Source: Bradyrhizobium sp. AZCC 1610 (lineage in GTDB: Bacteria > Pseudomonadota > Alphaproteobacteria > Rhizobiales > Xanthobacteraceae). From it: DNA of 64,000 bases. Under the pieces are notes generated by a model that made no database searches, was not told the origin of the DNA, and saw only the letters and a program-made list of their open reading frames with translations. Where the stretch lies: the NCBI RefSeq assembly GCF_036924515.1, contig NZ_JAZHRR010000001.1:7225001-7289000 (forward strand). Reading direction: 5' to 3'. This document shows, piece by piece, positions 47,206-56,012 of the stretch. The translations under genes were made by a program, and so were the position numbers. Positions within the stretch are counted from its first letter, which is position 1, and every line of letters begins with the position of its first letter.

Positions 47206-47703
47206 TCACTTCTTCTCGGGACCGACGAGAAGCATATCCTTGAACGTGCTTGGAACGAGCGGCCGTGCATCTGTTTGCTGGACGTGGCACGCGGTGCAAA
47301 AGTATCGCCGAGGCGTTACATCGGCGAGAACCTGTCCGTCGCGGTCCATGAAGTGGGTGACGCTGATCATCGGCGCACCCGAGCCTTCAGTATACTGTCG
47401 GCGGTGACAGTCGAGGCAACGATTGGTCTTGAGCGTGAGCTGATAGTTCTCGATGGAGTGCGGGATGATCGGCGGCTGCTCCGGATAATTGCGCATCAGC
47501 CGCTTGTCATCGACGATCGGCCGCGCCAAGGGCGGTGTCCGCACATCTCCCATCGGCGCTGCGGCTCCGGTAACCCGCGGCACGATCTGGGGCGCGTTCT
47601 GCGCGTAGATTGCACCGCAGACGAACACCAGCATGCCGCCGAGCAGCGCGCCCGCCAGCGACAGGCGAAATCTCTTCAGACCGGGATGATCTTGACCGCG
47701 CAT
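47206..47703 (-). CDS. napB: Dihaem cytochrome NapB
   Basis: Small periplasmic subunit (165 residues) that accepts electrons from NapC and gives them to NapA. Signal peptide ([25 protein letters not shown]), then two haem motifs, CLDCH 96-100 and CTACH 136-140. [24 protein letters not shown] is close to the family start. ATG 47703 lies inside the napA end (28-bp overlap). Confidence 0.95.
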   Translation of the reverse strand: MRGQDHPGLKRFRLSLAGALLGGMLVFVCGAIYAQNAPQIVPRVTGAAAPMGDVRTPPLARPIVDDKRLMRNYPEQPPIIPHSIENYQLTLKTNRCLDCHRRQYTEGSGAPMISVTHFMDRDGQVLADVTPRRYFCTACHVQQTDARPLVPSTFKDMLLVGPEKK

Positions 47704-50171
47704 TTCTTGAAGTCCGCCTGCTTGGAAATGGGATCGGTTGCGTCGAGCGTCGCCTTGTTGATGAGTTGGCTGGCGTCGAACCAGGGAACGAAGACGACGC
47801 CGCGCGGCATCCGGTTGCGTCCCCTGGTATCCACCCGGGTTCGGATTTCGCCGCGCCGCGAAATTACCCGGACCTCGGCGCCCTGATTGATGCCTCTGGA
47901 GCGCGCGTCCTGCGCGTGCATGAATACCCGTGCGCCGGGAAACGCCTTGTAGAGCTCCGGCACCCGCATGGTCATGGACCCCGAGTGCCAATGTTCGAGC
48001 ACGCGGCCCGTGACCAGCCAGATATCGTATTCCTTGTCGGGAGATTCCGCGGGCGGCTCGTAGGGCACCGCAATGATCCTGGCGCGTCCGTCTGGCTGGC
48101 CGTAGAAGTCAACGCCCTTGCCCGGCTTGACGTAGGGATCGAGGCCTTCCCGATAGCGCCACTTCGTTTCCTTGCCGTTGACGACGGGCCATCGCAATCC
48201 CCGTACTTCGTGATAGGTATCGAAGGGCGCGAGGTCGTGGCCATGGCCGCGGCCGAATTCGGCGTATTCCTCGAACAGACCCTTCTGCACGTAGAATCCG
48301 AAAGCCTTGGCCTCGCTGTTTTCGTACTCGGCGGGGATTTCGGTGGTTGCGAACTTGTCGACCATACCGTTCCGGAACAACGCGTCGAACAGCGTCTTGC
48401 CGCGATAATTGGGGTTGTCAGCCAGGACCTGCGCCGGCCACACCTCGTCGGTGGTGAAGTATTTCGAAAACTCCATCATCTGCCAGAGGTCGGAGCGCGC
48501 CTCCCCCGGCGCGTTGACGAGTTGCCGCCACACATGGGTGCGGCGCTCCGCGTTGCCGTACATGCCTTCCTTTTCGACCCACATGGCGGCCGGAAGAACG
48601 AGATCGGCGGCCATCGCGGTGACGGTCGGGTAGGCGTCCGAAACCACGATGAAGTTGTCCGGATTCCGGTAACCGGGATAGGTCTCGCGCGAACTGTTCG
48701 GGGCGGCCTGCAGGTTGTTGTTCACCTGGATCCAGTAAAAGTTCAGCTTGCCGTCGCGCAGCATCCGGTCCTGTTCGACCGCGTGGTAACCCGGCTTGTC
48801 CGGAATGATGCCGTGCGGGACGCGCCAGATTTCCTCGGTGCGCTTGCGGTGCTCCGGATTGGTGACAGTCATGTCAGCAGGCAAGCGATGCGCGAACGTG
48901 CCGACTTCGCGGGCTGTGCCGCAGGCGGATGGCTGCCCCGTCAGCGAGAACGGCGAATTGCCGGGCTCGGAGATCTTTCCCGTCAGCAGATGCAGATTGT
49001 AGACGAGCTGATTGGCCCATACGCCGCGAACATGCTGGTTGAATCCCATAGTCCAGAGCGACATCACCTTGCGCTTCGGATCGGCATAGAGCTCGGCGAG
49101 CTCCTGCAGGAAGCCGCGTTCGACTCCCGTAAGCTCCGATACCTTGTCGAGCGTGTAATCCTTCACGAAGGCTGCGTAGGCGTCAAAGTCGATCGGCTGG
49201 GTGGCGCCGGGGTCCGCCGCGCCCTTGGCTTTGATTTCGAGCGGATGATCCGCGCGCAACCCGTATCCGATATCGACCGTGCCCTTCACGAAGACCGTGT
49301 GGTTCTTGACGAAATCCTGGTTGACCCGTCCCGTCGAGATGATGTGGTTGGCGATGTAGTTCAGGATCGCCAGATCCGTCCCCGGCTTGAACACGATCGG
49401 GATATCGGCGAGGTCAGAGCTCCGGTGGGTGAACGTGGAAAGAACCGCCACCTTCACATGCGGATGGCTCAATCGCCGGTCGGTGAGCCGCGTCCAGAGA
49501 ATCGGGTGCATCTCGGCCATGTTCGAGCCCCACAACACGAACGCATCCGCCGCTTCGAAGTCGTCATAGCAACCCATCGGCTCGTCCATGCCAAACGTGC
49601 GCATGAAGGCGTAGGCCGCCGACGCCATGCAGTGGCGGGCGTTCGGATCCAGATTGTTCGAGCGAAAGCCGGCCCGCATCAACTTGGTGGCGGCATATCC
49701 TTCATAGGCCGTCCATTGCCCCGAGCCGAGCATGCCGAGCGCGGTCGGACCCTTCTCCTTCAGCGCCGACTTGGCGCGGGCGGCCATCACATCGAAGGCC
49801 TCATCCCAAGTCACCGGCGTCAGTTCGCCGTCCTTCGCGAAGACGCCACCCTTCTTGCGCAGGAGCGGCGTCGTCAGGCGGTCGCCGCCATACATGATCT
49901 TGGAGAGGAAATACCCCTTGATGCAATTCAGCCCGCGATTGACTTCGGCGAGCGTATCGCCGTGGGTTGCGACCACCTTGCCTGCCTTGACGCCGACCAT
50001 GACCCCGCACCCGGTGCCGCAGAAGCGACAGGGAGCCTTCGACCATCTGATCTCCAGCGATCCGATGCCGCCTGCCACCGGCTGCGCCACCGCGGGAACG
50101 GTCATGCCGGCGGCCGCAGCGGCGACGGCAGCGGCCTGCGCCTTCAATAGTTCTCGTCGCGAGAGTGACAT
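47676..50171 (-). CDS. napA: Periplasmic nitrate reductase NapA
   Basis: Catalytic subunit (831 residues) reducing nitrate to nitrite at a bis-MGD molybdenum centre in the periplasm. Twin-arginine signal [11 protein letters not shown] at the start; the [4Fe-4S] cysteines are C48, C51, C55 ([10 protein letters not shown]) and C82 (RGLNCIKG). The molybdenum ligand cysteine is expected in [20 protein letters not shown]. Full family length. It follows napD by 3 bp; export requires NapD, encoded just upstream. Confidence 0.98.
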   Translation of the reverse strand: MSLSRRELLKAQAAAVAAAAAGMTVPAVAQPVAGGIGSLEIRWSKAPCRFCGTGCGVMVGVKAGKVVATHGDTLAEVNRGLNCIKGYFLSKIMYGGDRLTTPLLRKKGGVFAKDGELTPVTWDEAFDVMAARAKSALKEKGPTALGMLGSGQWTAYEGYAATKLMRAGFRSNNLDPNARHCMASAAYAFMRTFGMDEPMGCYDDFEAADAFVLWGSNMAEMHPILWTRLTDRRLSHPHVKVAVLSTFTHRSSDLADIPIVFKPGTDLAILNYIANHIISTGRVNQDFVKNHTVFVKGTVDIGYGLRADHPLEIKAKGAADPGATQPIDFDAYAAFVKDYTLDKVSELTGVERGFLQELAELYADPKRKVMSLWTMGFNQHVRGVWANQLVYNLHLLTGKISEPGNSPFSLTGQPSACGTAREVGTFAHRLPADMTVTNPEHRKRTEEIWRVPHGIIPDKPGYHAVEQDRMLRDGKLNFYWIQVNNNLQAAPNSSRETYPGYRNPDNFIVVSDAYPTVTAMAADLVLPAAMWVEKEGMYGNAERRTHVWRQLVNAPGEARSDLWQMMEFSKYFTTDEVWPAQVLADNPNYRGKTLFDALFRNGMVDKFATTEIPAEYENSEAKAFGFYVQKGLFEEYAEFGRGHGHDLAPFDTYHEVRGLRWPVVNGKETKWRYREGLDPYVKPGKGVDFYGQPDGRARIIAVPYEPPAESPDKEYDIWLVTGRVLEHWHSGSMTMRVPELYKAFPGARVFMHAQDARSRGINQGAEVRVISRRGEIRTRVDTRGRNRMPRGVVFVPWFDASQLINKATLDATDPISKQADFKKCAVKIIPV

Positions 50172-50174
50172 GTT

Positions 50175-50438
50175 CTAGCCTCCGATATCGGCGAGCCGCT
50201 CGACCTGCTCGAACACCATGTTGGCCGACAGGACGCCCTGCCAGGATGCGATCTCGGCGAGGCGGCTTCCGAGGATTCCGCTCTCGGCCGCTTCCATGAC
50301 GATGACGATCTTCGAGGCGTCGACATGATGGATTTCGACGTCGGGCAGCGTAGCGAGCGCGCGCAAAACTTCGTCCCGGCGCTGCGGCAGCACCGATACC
50401 ACTGCGCTCGAAATATGGATGGTCGCTTCCTCCGTCAT
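50175..50438 (-). CDS. napD: NapA-specific Tat chaperone NapD
   Basis: Cytosolic chaperone of 87 residues that binds the NapA twin-arginine signal during cofactor loading. HISSAVVSVLPQRRDEVLRALATLPDVEIHHVDASKIVIVMEA matches the ferredoxin-like NapD fold. ATG 50438 overlaps the napF stop (ATGA); the longer in-frame version is not supported. Confidence 0.93.
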   Translation of the reverse strand: MTEEATIHISSAVVSVLPQRRDEVLRALATLPDVEIHHVDASKIVIVMEAAESGILGSRLAEIASWQGVLSANMVFEQVERLADIGG

Positions 50439-50716
50439 GAAGCGTTTTCCCGATGCGCGGCGCCCAGCGTGATGGCGGTCCTCGGGCATACACCGACACA
50501 TTCGCTGCAGCCCGTACAGGCGGCCTCATTGACGATCGCCTGGGGCGGCAGTCCAATTCTGGGACAGAAACGAATGGCGGCTTCGGGACATGCATCGCCG
50601 CAGGAGCGGCATACGATGCCGGCCTCAGCGAGGCAGTCGCCGCCGATCACCGCGACCGGTTTGGAGAGGAACTGACCGCGGAAGAAGGCCCGGCGCGAAG
50701 GTCCCTGGGTTGCCAT
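50435..50716 (-). CDS. napF: Short NapF-type ferredoxin
   Basis: Iron-sulfur protein of 93 residues in the nap operon. After a NapF-like basic start (SRRAFFRG) it has C28, C36, C39, C43 and a second CX2CX2CX3CP motif (C67, C70, C73, C77), enough for two [4Fe-4S] clusters. These match, in order, the C-terminal half of E. coli-type NapF; the cluster region that normally precedes them is missing. E. coli NapF is about 164 residues. NapF helps activate NapA in the cytosol; whether a half-size form does is unknown. It starts 7 bp after napE and overlaps napD. Confidence 0.85.
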   Translation of the reverse strand: MATQGPSRRAFFRGQFLSKPVAVIGGDCLAEAGIVCRSCGDACPEAAIRFCPRIGLPPQAIVNEAACTGCSECVGVCPRTAITLGAAHRENAS

Positions 50717-50723
50717 GGCGACC

Positions 50724-50921
50724 TCATGCCCCCGGAGGGCCGGGTGGCCCGAGAATCAATTGAGACATCCAGACCAGAAAACCGTATCCGCCGACCACGC
50801 CAACGGCGACCACCGGCCAGATGAAGGCGGCGATGACGGCGAACACGATCAATTCCGCGCGCCGACCGATGCGATGCGCACCATCCGGCCGCGCATCATT
50901 TTTGTCTAGGGTGTCGGACAT
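50724..50921 (-). CDS. napE: NapE membrane protein
   Basis: A 65-residue protein with a polar N-terminus and one or two hydrophobic segments (ELIVFAVIAAFIWPVVAVGVVGGYGFLVWMSQLILGPPGPP). VGGYGFLVWM is the NapE/TorE signature. Its role in nitrate reduction is unknown. It is the first gene of the nap operon. ATG 50921 gives the family start; the longer in-frame version is unlikely. Confidence 0.88.
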   Translation of the reverse strand: MSDTLDKNDARPDGAHRIGRRAELIVFAVIAAFIWPVVAVGVVGGYGFLVWMSQLILGPPGPPGA

Positions 50922-51080
50922 GAAACGATCACCGCCGTCGAAATCGAACAATTCTTGAGCCTGCCACACGTTCCCCGCGAGGCCGAATGTTTTAGCGCCT
51001 GCAGATCGTCGTCGGACGGAACGCAATGATGCAATCACGCGCGTACGAGCGGCAAAGTGCCGGGGCTCAAGCGTCCCTCA

Positions 51081-51094
51081 TCGATCCAGATCAA
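51081..51094. promoter_or_regulatory. FNR/FixK-type box upstream of nap operon
   Basis: TCGATCCAGATCAA matches TTGAT-N4-ATCAA at 9 of 10 fixed positions (C for T at position 2). It lies about 160 bp upstream of napE, between napE and the 3' end of comM. In Bradyrhizobium nap is known to respond to low oxygen through FixLJ-FixK2. Binding is inferred from the motif. Confidence 0.6.
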
Positions 51095-51164
51095 ACGAAG
51101 GCGGCAAACGCTCAAGTTTGTAGATCTCTGCGGTCGCTGGGCGAAGCAGCGATTGTGCGATGCA

Positions 51165-52703
51165 CTAGGCCGCCCGCCGCAAGTCCTCGGCCAGCGCACG
51201 GTACGACAGCGCCTCCGCCAGATGCAGCCGGCCGATCTTTTCCGCGCCGTCGAGGTCGGCGAGCGTGCGCGCGACGCGGAGCACGCGGTGATAGCCGCGC
51301 GCGGTCAGCTTCATGGTCTCGGCGGCATCGCGCAGCAGCTTTTGCCCTTGCGCATCGGGCTGCGCGATCGTTTCCAACAACGAAGCCGGCGCTTCGGCGT
51401 TGGTGCGGACATGCGGCATGCCGGCGGCGGCATAGCGCGCGAGCTGGAGGTCGCGGGCGGCCGCAACGCGGGCTGCGACTTCCGCGGAACCTTCGGAAGG
51501 CGGCGGCAGGATCAGGTCGGCGGCGGTCACCGCCGGCACCTCGATGCGCAGATCGATGCGATCCATCAATGGGCCGGAGATGCGCATCTGATAGTCCGCC
51601 GTGCAGCGGTCGAGCTGCGCGCGCTTGCAGGAATAGCCGGGCTCATAGGCACGGCCGCAGCGGCACGGGTTCATCGCCGCGACCAGCATGAAACGGGCGG
51701 GATAGGTGACGCGATGGTTGGCGCGGGATACCGAGACCTCGCCGTTCTCCAGCGGCTGACGCAGCGAATCCAGAACGCGCGGATCGAACTCCGGCAGTTC
51801 GTCGAGGAACAGCACGCCCTGATGCGAAAGCGAAATCTCGCCGGGTTTGGCGCGCATGCCGCCGCCGGTCAGCGCCGCCATGCTGGCGGAATGATGGGGG
51901 CTGCGGAACGGCCGCCGCGCCGTCAAGGCGCCGTCGCGGATTTCGCCGGCGACGGAGGCGATCATCGAGACTTCCAGCAACTCCGACGGCGACAGCGGCG
52001 GCAGGATCGAAGGCAGCCGCGCCGCCAGCATCGATTTGCCCGCGCCGGGCGAGCCGATCATCAGGAGATGATGCCCGCCGGCCGCGGCGATCTCCAGCGC
52101 ACGCTTGGCGCTTTCCTGACCCTTGATGTCGCGCAGGTCGAGATGCGTCGCTTCCGGCTCGTGCACTTTCGGCTGCGGGCGCGACAGCACCTGCGTGCCT
52201 TTAAAATGGTTGGCGATCTGGATCAGCGATTTTGCCGCGATGATCTGGATATCGGGGCTTGCCCAGGCGGCTTCCGTTCCGCACGCCGCGGGACAGATCA
52301 GGCCTTCCTCGCGCGCATTCGCGCCGATCGCGGCCGGCAAGACGCCCGCCACGGGGGCGATCGAGCCGTCGAGCCCGAGCTCGCCGAGCACGGTAAAGCC
52401 GTTGAGCGCGTCCGGCGGGATCGCGCCGATCGCAGCCATCAGCCCGAGCGCGATCGGCAGATCGTAATGGCTGCCTTCCTTCGGCAGATCGGCCGGCGCG
52501 AGGTTGACGGTGATCCGCCGCGCCGGCAGCGCCAGCCCAGAGGCGATCAGCGCCGAACGCACCCGCTCGCGCGCCTCGGACACCGCCTTGTCGGGGAGAC
52601 CGACGATCGCAAACGCCGGCAAGCCAGCTGCGACCTGCACCTGCACGTCGACCGCGCGGGCCTCGATCCCCTCAAAGGCTACGGTAGAAACCCGCGCAAC
52701 CAT
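51165..52703 (-). CDS. comM: ComM-type AAA+ helicase (YifB)
   Basis: Mg-chelatase-like AAA+ protein of 512 residues. The N-terminal Lon-substrate-binding-like part starts MVARVSTVAFEGIEARAVDVQVQVAAGLPAFAIVGLPDKAV, followed by DIKGQESAKRALEIAAAGGHHLLMIGSPGAGKSMLA (Walker A) and GVLFLDELPEF (Walker B). CRCGRAYEPGYSCK carries zinc-type cysteines. ComM homologues act as branch-migration helicases in natural transformation. It is the full family length; no competence gene is adjacent. Confidence 0.92.
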   Translation of the reverse strand: MVARVSTVAFEGIEARAVDVQVQVAAGLPAFAIVGLPDKAVSEARERVRSALIASGLALPARRITVNLAPADLPKEGSHYDLPIALGLMAAIGAIPPDALNGFTVLGELGLDGSIAPVAGVLPAAIGANAREEGLICPAACGTEAAWASPDIQIIAAKSLIQIANHFKGTQVLSRPQPKVHEPEATHLDLRDIKGQESAKRALEIAAAGGHHLLMIGSPGAGKSMLAARLPSILPPLSPSELLEVSMIASVAGEIRDGALTARRPFRSPHHSASMAALTGGGMRAKPGEISLSHQGVLFLDELPEFDPRVLDSLRQPLENGEVSVSRANHRVTYPARFMLVAAMNPCRCGRAYEPGYSCKRAQLDRCTADYQMRISGPLMDRIDLRIEVPAVTAADLILPPPSEGSAEVAARVAAARDLQLARYAAAGMPHVRTNAEAPASLLETIAQPDAQGQKLLRDAAETMKLTARGYHRVLRVARTLADLDGAEKIGRLHLAEALSYRALAEDLRRAA

Positions 52704-52780
52704 GCCGCCCCTCGTTTCGCAATCGAAGGTAGCGGGGAACCTGAGGACGTGTCAAGAACATTAAGGGAACATAACGCCGC

Positions 52781-53092
52781 TCAATTCAGCTTCCCCGCCG
52801 CAATCGCCGCCGCGCTGCCTTGCGGTTGCTCTAGCATCTTCAGGGCCGCATCGAGGCCGTTGCGCAGATTGATGGCGGCGTTGGCGCTGCAGCGGATGCG
52901 GCCGGAAGAGATGAATTTCACCTCGGTCGATCCGTCCGGCTTCGGCACGAGGATGCGGGTCGCCAGCTCGACCTCGACCGTACCGTTCATGGTGCCGTAG
53001 GCGCCGACGATGTCGAAATAGACCAGCGGGGCCGCGGCCCCGGTGTCCTCGTAAATCAGATCGGACGGCTTGGCGGGCGGTTGGTCGGCCAA
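52781..53092 (-). CDS. Uncharacterised small cytosolic protein
   Basis: A 103-residue protein without signal peptide or TM segment; I do not recognise the family. The middle (LVYFDIVGAYGTMNGTVEVELATRILVPKPDGSTEVKFISSGRIRCS) is beta-rich and a C-terminal amphipathic helix (ANAAINLRNGLDAALKMLEQ) follows. It stands between comM and a perfect hairpin. Probably real: consistent codon use and well-ordered composition. No catalytic motif seen. Confidence 0.65.
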   Translation of the reverse strand: MADQPPAKPSDLIYEDTGAAAPLVYFDIVGAYGTMNGTVEVELATRILVPKPDGSTEVKFISSGRIRCSANAAINLRNGLDAALKMLEQPQGSAAAIAAGKLN

Positions 53093-53174
53093 TGGCTTTC
53101 TCCGAGATCGTTAGGTCGGGATTCGCGGATCGAGACTTAAGCTAGTCGGCATCCGATCCCTAATGCGAGATGGG

Positions 53175-53211
53175 AGATTCGGGGCCGGTCGTGTCCACCG
53201 GCCCCGAATCT
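53175..53211. terminator. Perfect 15-bp hairpin after MBL-fold gene
   Basis: AGATTCGGGGCCGGT (53175-53189) pairs exactly with ACCGGCCCCGAATCT (53197-53211) across a 7-nt loop. On the minus strand it lies 10 bp past the MBL-fold stop and 83 bp before the next start, the place for a terminator. There is no T-tail, so it may end transcription by another route or protect the mRNA 3' end. Confidence 0.6.
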
Positions 53212-53220
53212 TGATTCCCC

Positions 53221-54204
53221 TCAGAGCTGCATGTTCATCGGCTCCGGATAGTACCTGAAGCCGTCGCCGTTCTTGGCGACGTGGCCGTAGCCCGGCCAGG
53301 CGAAGTGATAGGACATGACCGGGATCTTTTGCGCAGCGAGCATGTCCAGCATCTTCACGCGTGAGCTAGCTGCCTGCTTCGGGTCGCTGTCGTAGGCGAA
53401 CTCCATCCGCGGTTTTTCCAGCAGCAGCACGGCGTGGTGCGAGAGGTCGCCGAGGAAGCAGAAGGATTTTCCCTTCGAGCTCACCATGAAGATGGTGTGG
53501 CCCACGGTATGGCCGGGGGCTGAGAGTGCGGTGACGCCGGGCAAAAATTCCTGGTTGTCCTTGATGAACACGATGCGGTCGCGCACCGGCATCAGGTTCT
53601 TGCGGGCGTGGGTGATGAAATCCTTGAGCGGGCTGCCGAGCTTGCCTTCATCGGTCCAGAAATCGAAATCGCTCTGGGCGATGTAGACCTGCGCGTTGGG
53701 GAATAGCGGCTTGTCGTCGGCGCCGACGAGGCCGCCGATGTGATCGATATGCGCGTGCGAGCACACCACTGCGTCGATGTCGGACGCCTTGATGCCGGCT
53801 TCCGCCATGCTCTTCTGCTGGCGGCCGGTGGTCGGGCCGAACGCCTTTAACGTTCCCATGCCGGTGTCGAACAGGATCAGCTTGTCGCCAGTGTTCACGA
53901 TCGGCGAGTTCTGCTCCAGCACGACATTGTCGGGGTTGAGGAAGTTGTCCGACAGCATCTTCTTCACTTCCTCCTTCGGCACGCCGGTGAAGGTACCGGA
54001 GGGATCGCCGAGCGGCAGCGGACCGTCGGAGACCACGGTCACTTCGGCGTCGCCGAGAACGAAGCGGTGCCAGTAGGGCGTCTGCGTGCCGAGCTTCGGC
54101 GCCTTGGCCAGCGCGCTGCCGCCGAGCATCGTTGAGGCGCCAAGACCCACACCGAGTCCTGCGCCGAGCGCAAGCAAAGACCGTCGCGAAAGGTTCGTCG
54201 TCAT
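53221..54204 (-). CDS. Tat-exported MBL-fold hydrolase
   Basis: Periplasmic metallo-beta-lactamase-fold enzyme of 327 residues. Twin-arginine signal (TTNLSRRSLLALGAGLGVGLG...GGSALA) then the MBL domain with the zinc motif SHAHIDHIGG, further metal ligands at GHTVGHT, LGDLSHHAV and YHFAW. The fold includes lactonases, hydrolases and others; the substrate is not known. ATG 54204 follows AGGAAG. It is divergent from amn with a 272-bp gap between them. Confidence 0.88.
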   Translation of the reverse strand: MTTNLSRRSLLALGAGLGVGLGASTMLGGSALAKAPKLGTQTPYWHRFVLGDAEVTVVSDGPLPLGDPSGTFTGVPKEEVKKMLSDNFLNPDNVVLEQNSPIVNTGDKLILFDTGMGTLKAFGPTTGRQQKSMAEAGIKASDIDAVVCSHAHIDHIGGLVGADDKPLFPNAQVYIAQSDFDFWTDEGKLGSPLKDFITHARKNLMPVRDRIVFIKDNQEFLPGVTALSAPGHTVGHTIFMVSSKGKSFCFLGDLSHHAVLLLEKPRMEFAYDSDPKQAASSRVKMLDMLAAQKIPVMSYHFAWPGYGHVAKNGDGFRYYPEPMNMQL

Positions 54205-54342
54205 GCGTCTTCCTCCCACCAATTTTCATGAATTGCATTACGTGCCCGGACGGATTCATCCGTGGCTACAGGCTGCTCCCGCTTCCCGAAATTGGCAAGT
54301 GGGAGGAGACGACAGAGCAGAGATGTGAAAACGCGATGACGA

Positions 54343-54364
54343 CGCGGCGCTATTTTGCGCCGCG
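54343..54364 (+). terminator. GC-rich hairpin in the MBL-amn divergent gap
   Basis: CGCGGCGC (54343-54350), a TATTTT loop and GCGCCGCG (54357-54364) form a perfect 8-bp stem followed by CTTCCTTTT. It has the form of an intrinsic terminator on the plus strand, but no gene precedes it there; it lies 113 bp before amn. It may end a short leader or a small RNA, or be an attenuator. Alternatively an in-frame ATG at 54337 would put it inside a longer amn. Confidence 0.35.
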
Positions 54365-54476
54365 CTTCCTTTTGCGCGAAGCAACCAATCGTATCCTGAA
54401 ATCATGCCGGTCGGTGGGCCATTCCTTCCGTCGCCCGGCTGGATTATATGTATCGGCAACCCACGAGGTCAGGCCG

Positions 54477-55952
54477 ATGCCAGACACCATTCTGTCGCCA
54501 AAGCGGATCGCCACCGAAGCCTTCACCGACGCGGCCGCGGCGGTCGCCCGTCTCGCCGAAATCTACGAACGCAATGTCAGCTTCCTGCGCGCCGCTTTTG
54601 AAGCGTATGTTCGCGGCGAAGCGCTCGCCGCCCGCGTGCGTGCCGTCTATCCATTTGTCAGGATCACCACAGGAACTCACGCCCGCCTCGACTCGCGCCT
54701 CTCTTATGGCTTTGTCTCGGGTCCTGGCACGTACGAGACGACGGTGACGCGGCCGGATCTTTTTCGCGGGTACTTCACCGAGCAGATCGGGCTTCTCGTG
54801 CAGAACCATGGTGTGCCGGTCGAGATCGGCGAGTCAGACGAAGCGATCCCGATTCACTTTGCCTATCGACGCGACATCAACATCGCAGCGAGTGTACCAA
54901 CTCGCGACCGGCCGCTGCGTGATCTGTTCGACACGCCAGATCTCGCTAGCATCGACGACGCGATCGTCAACGGCACGCTGCCTGCCGGCCCGCGACAGCC
55001 GCTCGCCATGTTCCGTGCTGCGCGCGTGGATTATTCACTGCACCGGCTCTACCACTATACCGGAACGGATCCCGAGCACTTCCAGAACTTCGTGATCTTT
55101 ACCAATTACCAATTCTACGTCGACGCCTTCGCGCGCATCTGCCGCGAGCGCATGGCGGCCGGCGATCCGGTGGCGGATGCCTTCGTCGAGCCGGGTAACG
55201 TCATCACGGCCAGAGCGGGCTTCGGCGTCCCAGGTCCCGCGCAGGCGCCGCCGGAGCGCCTGCCGCAGATGCCGGCTTTTCATCTGGTCCAACAGGCCAC
55301 CCGCGGCATCACCATGATCAACATTGGCACCGGCCCGTCGAACGCGCGCAACATCACCGACCACGTCGCAGTGCTTCGTCCCCATGCCTGGTTGATGCTC
55401 GGCCATTGTGCCGGGCTGCGCAACACGCAGAAGCTCGGCGATTACGTCCTCGCTCACGGATACGTCCGCGAGGATCACGTGCTGGATGAGGAATTGCCGC
55501 TGTGGGTGCCGGTTCCGGCGCTGGCCGAGATGCAAGTCGCGCTCGAGCAGGCCGTCGGCGAAGTGACGGGGTTGAGCGGGTTTGAGCTCAAACGGGTGAT
55601 GAGGACCGGCACGGTAGCCAGCGTCGACAACCGGAACTGGGAGCTCGGTGACCACGTGGCGACCATCCGCCGCCTGTCGCAGTCACGTGCCGTTGCCCTC
55701 GACATGGAGTCGGCTGCTGTGGCCGCCAACGGGTTCCGCTTCCGCGTACCCTACGGCACCCTGCTTTGCGTATCGGACAAGCCGCTGCATGGCGAGATCA
55801 AATTGGCCGGCATGGCCGGAGACTTCTACCGCCACCGCGTCGGCCAGCATCTTGAGATCGGCCTTCGAGCGCTGGAAAAACTCAAGTCCCAGGAACGGGA
55901 ACGGCTGCATTCACGCAAGCTGAGGAGCTTTGCCGAGGTTGCGTTCCAGTAA
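54477..55952 (+). CDS. amn: AMP nucleosidase
   Basis: Cleaves AMP to adenine and ribose 5-phosphate; 491 residues, the usual size. N-terminal AMN domain: RLSYGFVSGPGTYETTVTRPDLFRGYFTEQIGLLVQNHGVPVEIGES and ARVDYSLHRLYHYTGTDPEHFQNFVIFTNYQFYVDAF. C-terminal nucleoside-phosphorylase-like domain: MINIGTGPSNARNITDHVAVLRP, LGHCAGLR, AVALDMESAAVAANGFRFRVPYGTLLCVSDKP with the catalytic Asp/Glu. ATG 54477 follows GAGGTCAGG. A longer version from 54337 adds a basic segment without family match. No operon partner. Confidence 0.94.
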   Translation: MPDTILSPKRIATEAFTDAAAAVARLAEIYERNVSFLRAAFEAYVRGEALAARVRAVYPFVRITTGTHARLDSRLSYGFVSGPGTYETTVTRPDLFRGYFTEQIGLLVQNHGVPVEIGESDEAIPIHFAYRRDINIAASVPTRDRPLRDLFDTPDLASIDDAIVNGTLPAGPRQPLAMFRAARVDYSLHRLYHYTGTDPEHFQNFVIFTNYQFYVDAFARICRERMAAGDPVADAFVEPGNVITARAGFGVPGPAQAPPERLPQMPAFHLVQQATRGITMINIGTGPSNARNITDHVAVLRPHAWLMLGHCAGLRNTQKLGDYVLAHGYVREDHVLDEELPLWVPVPALAEMQVALEQAVGEVTGLSGFELKRVMRTGTVASVDNRNWELGDHVATIRRLSQSRAVALDMESAAVAANGFRFRVPYGTLLCVSDKPLHGEIKLAGMAGDFYRHRVGQHLEIGLRALEKLKSQERERLHSRKLRSFAEVAFQ

Positions 55953-56012
55953 GCGACGGGACCCGGATTTCTGCCGGCGTCATTCATGAACGGTGGCTCG
56001 CCTGCGCGACGG

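Noticed and set aside
47610..50150. Antisense open frame of about 846 codons opposite napA
   Set aside because: Mirror of the napA reading frame with Arg/His/Val-rich composition and no recognisable motif.
51057..53000. Plus-strand open frame of about 647 codons opposite comM
   Set aside because: Shadow of comM; no ribosome site or domain.
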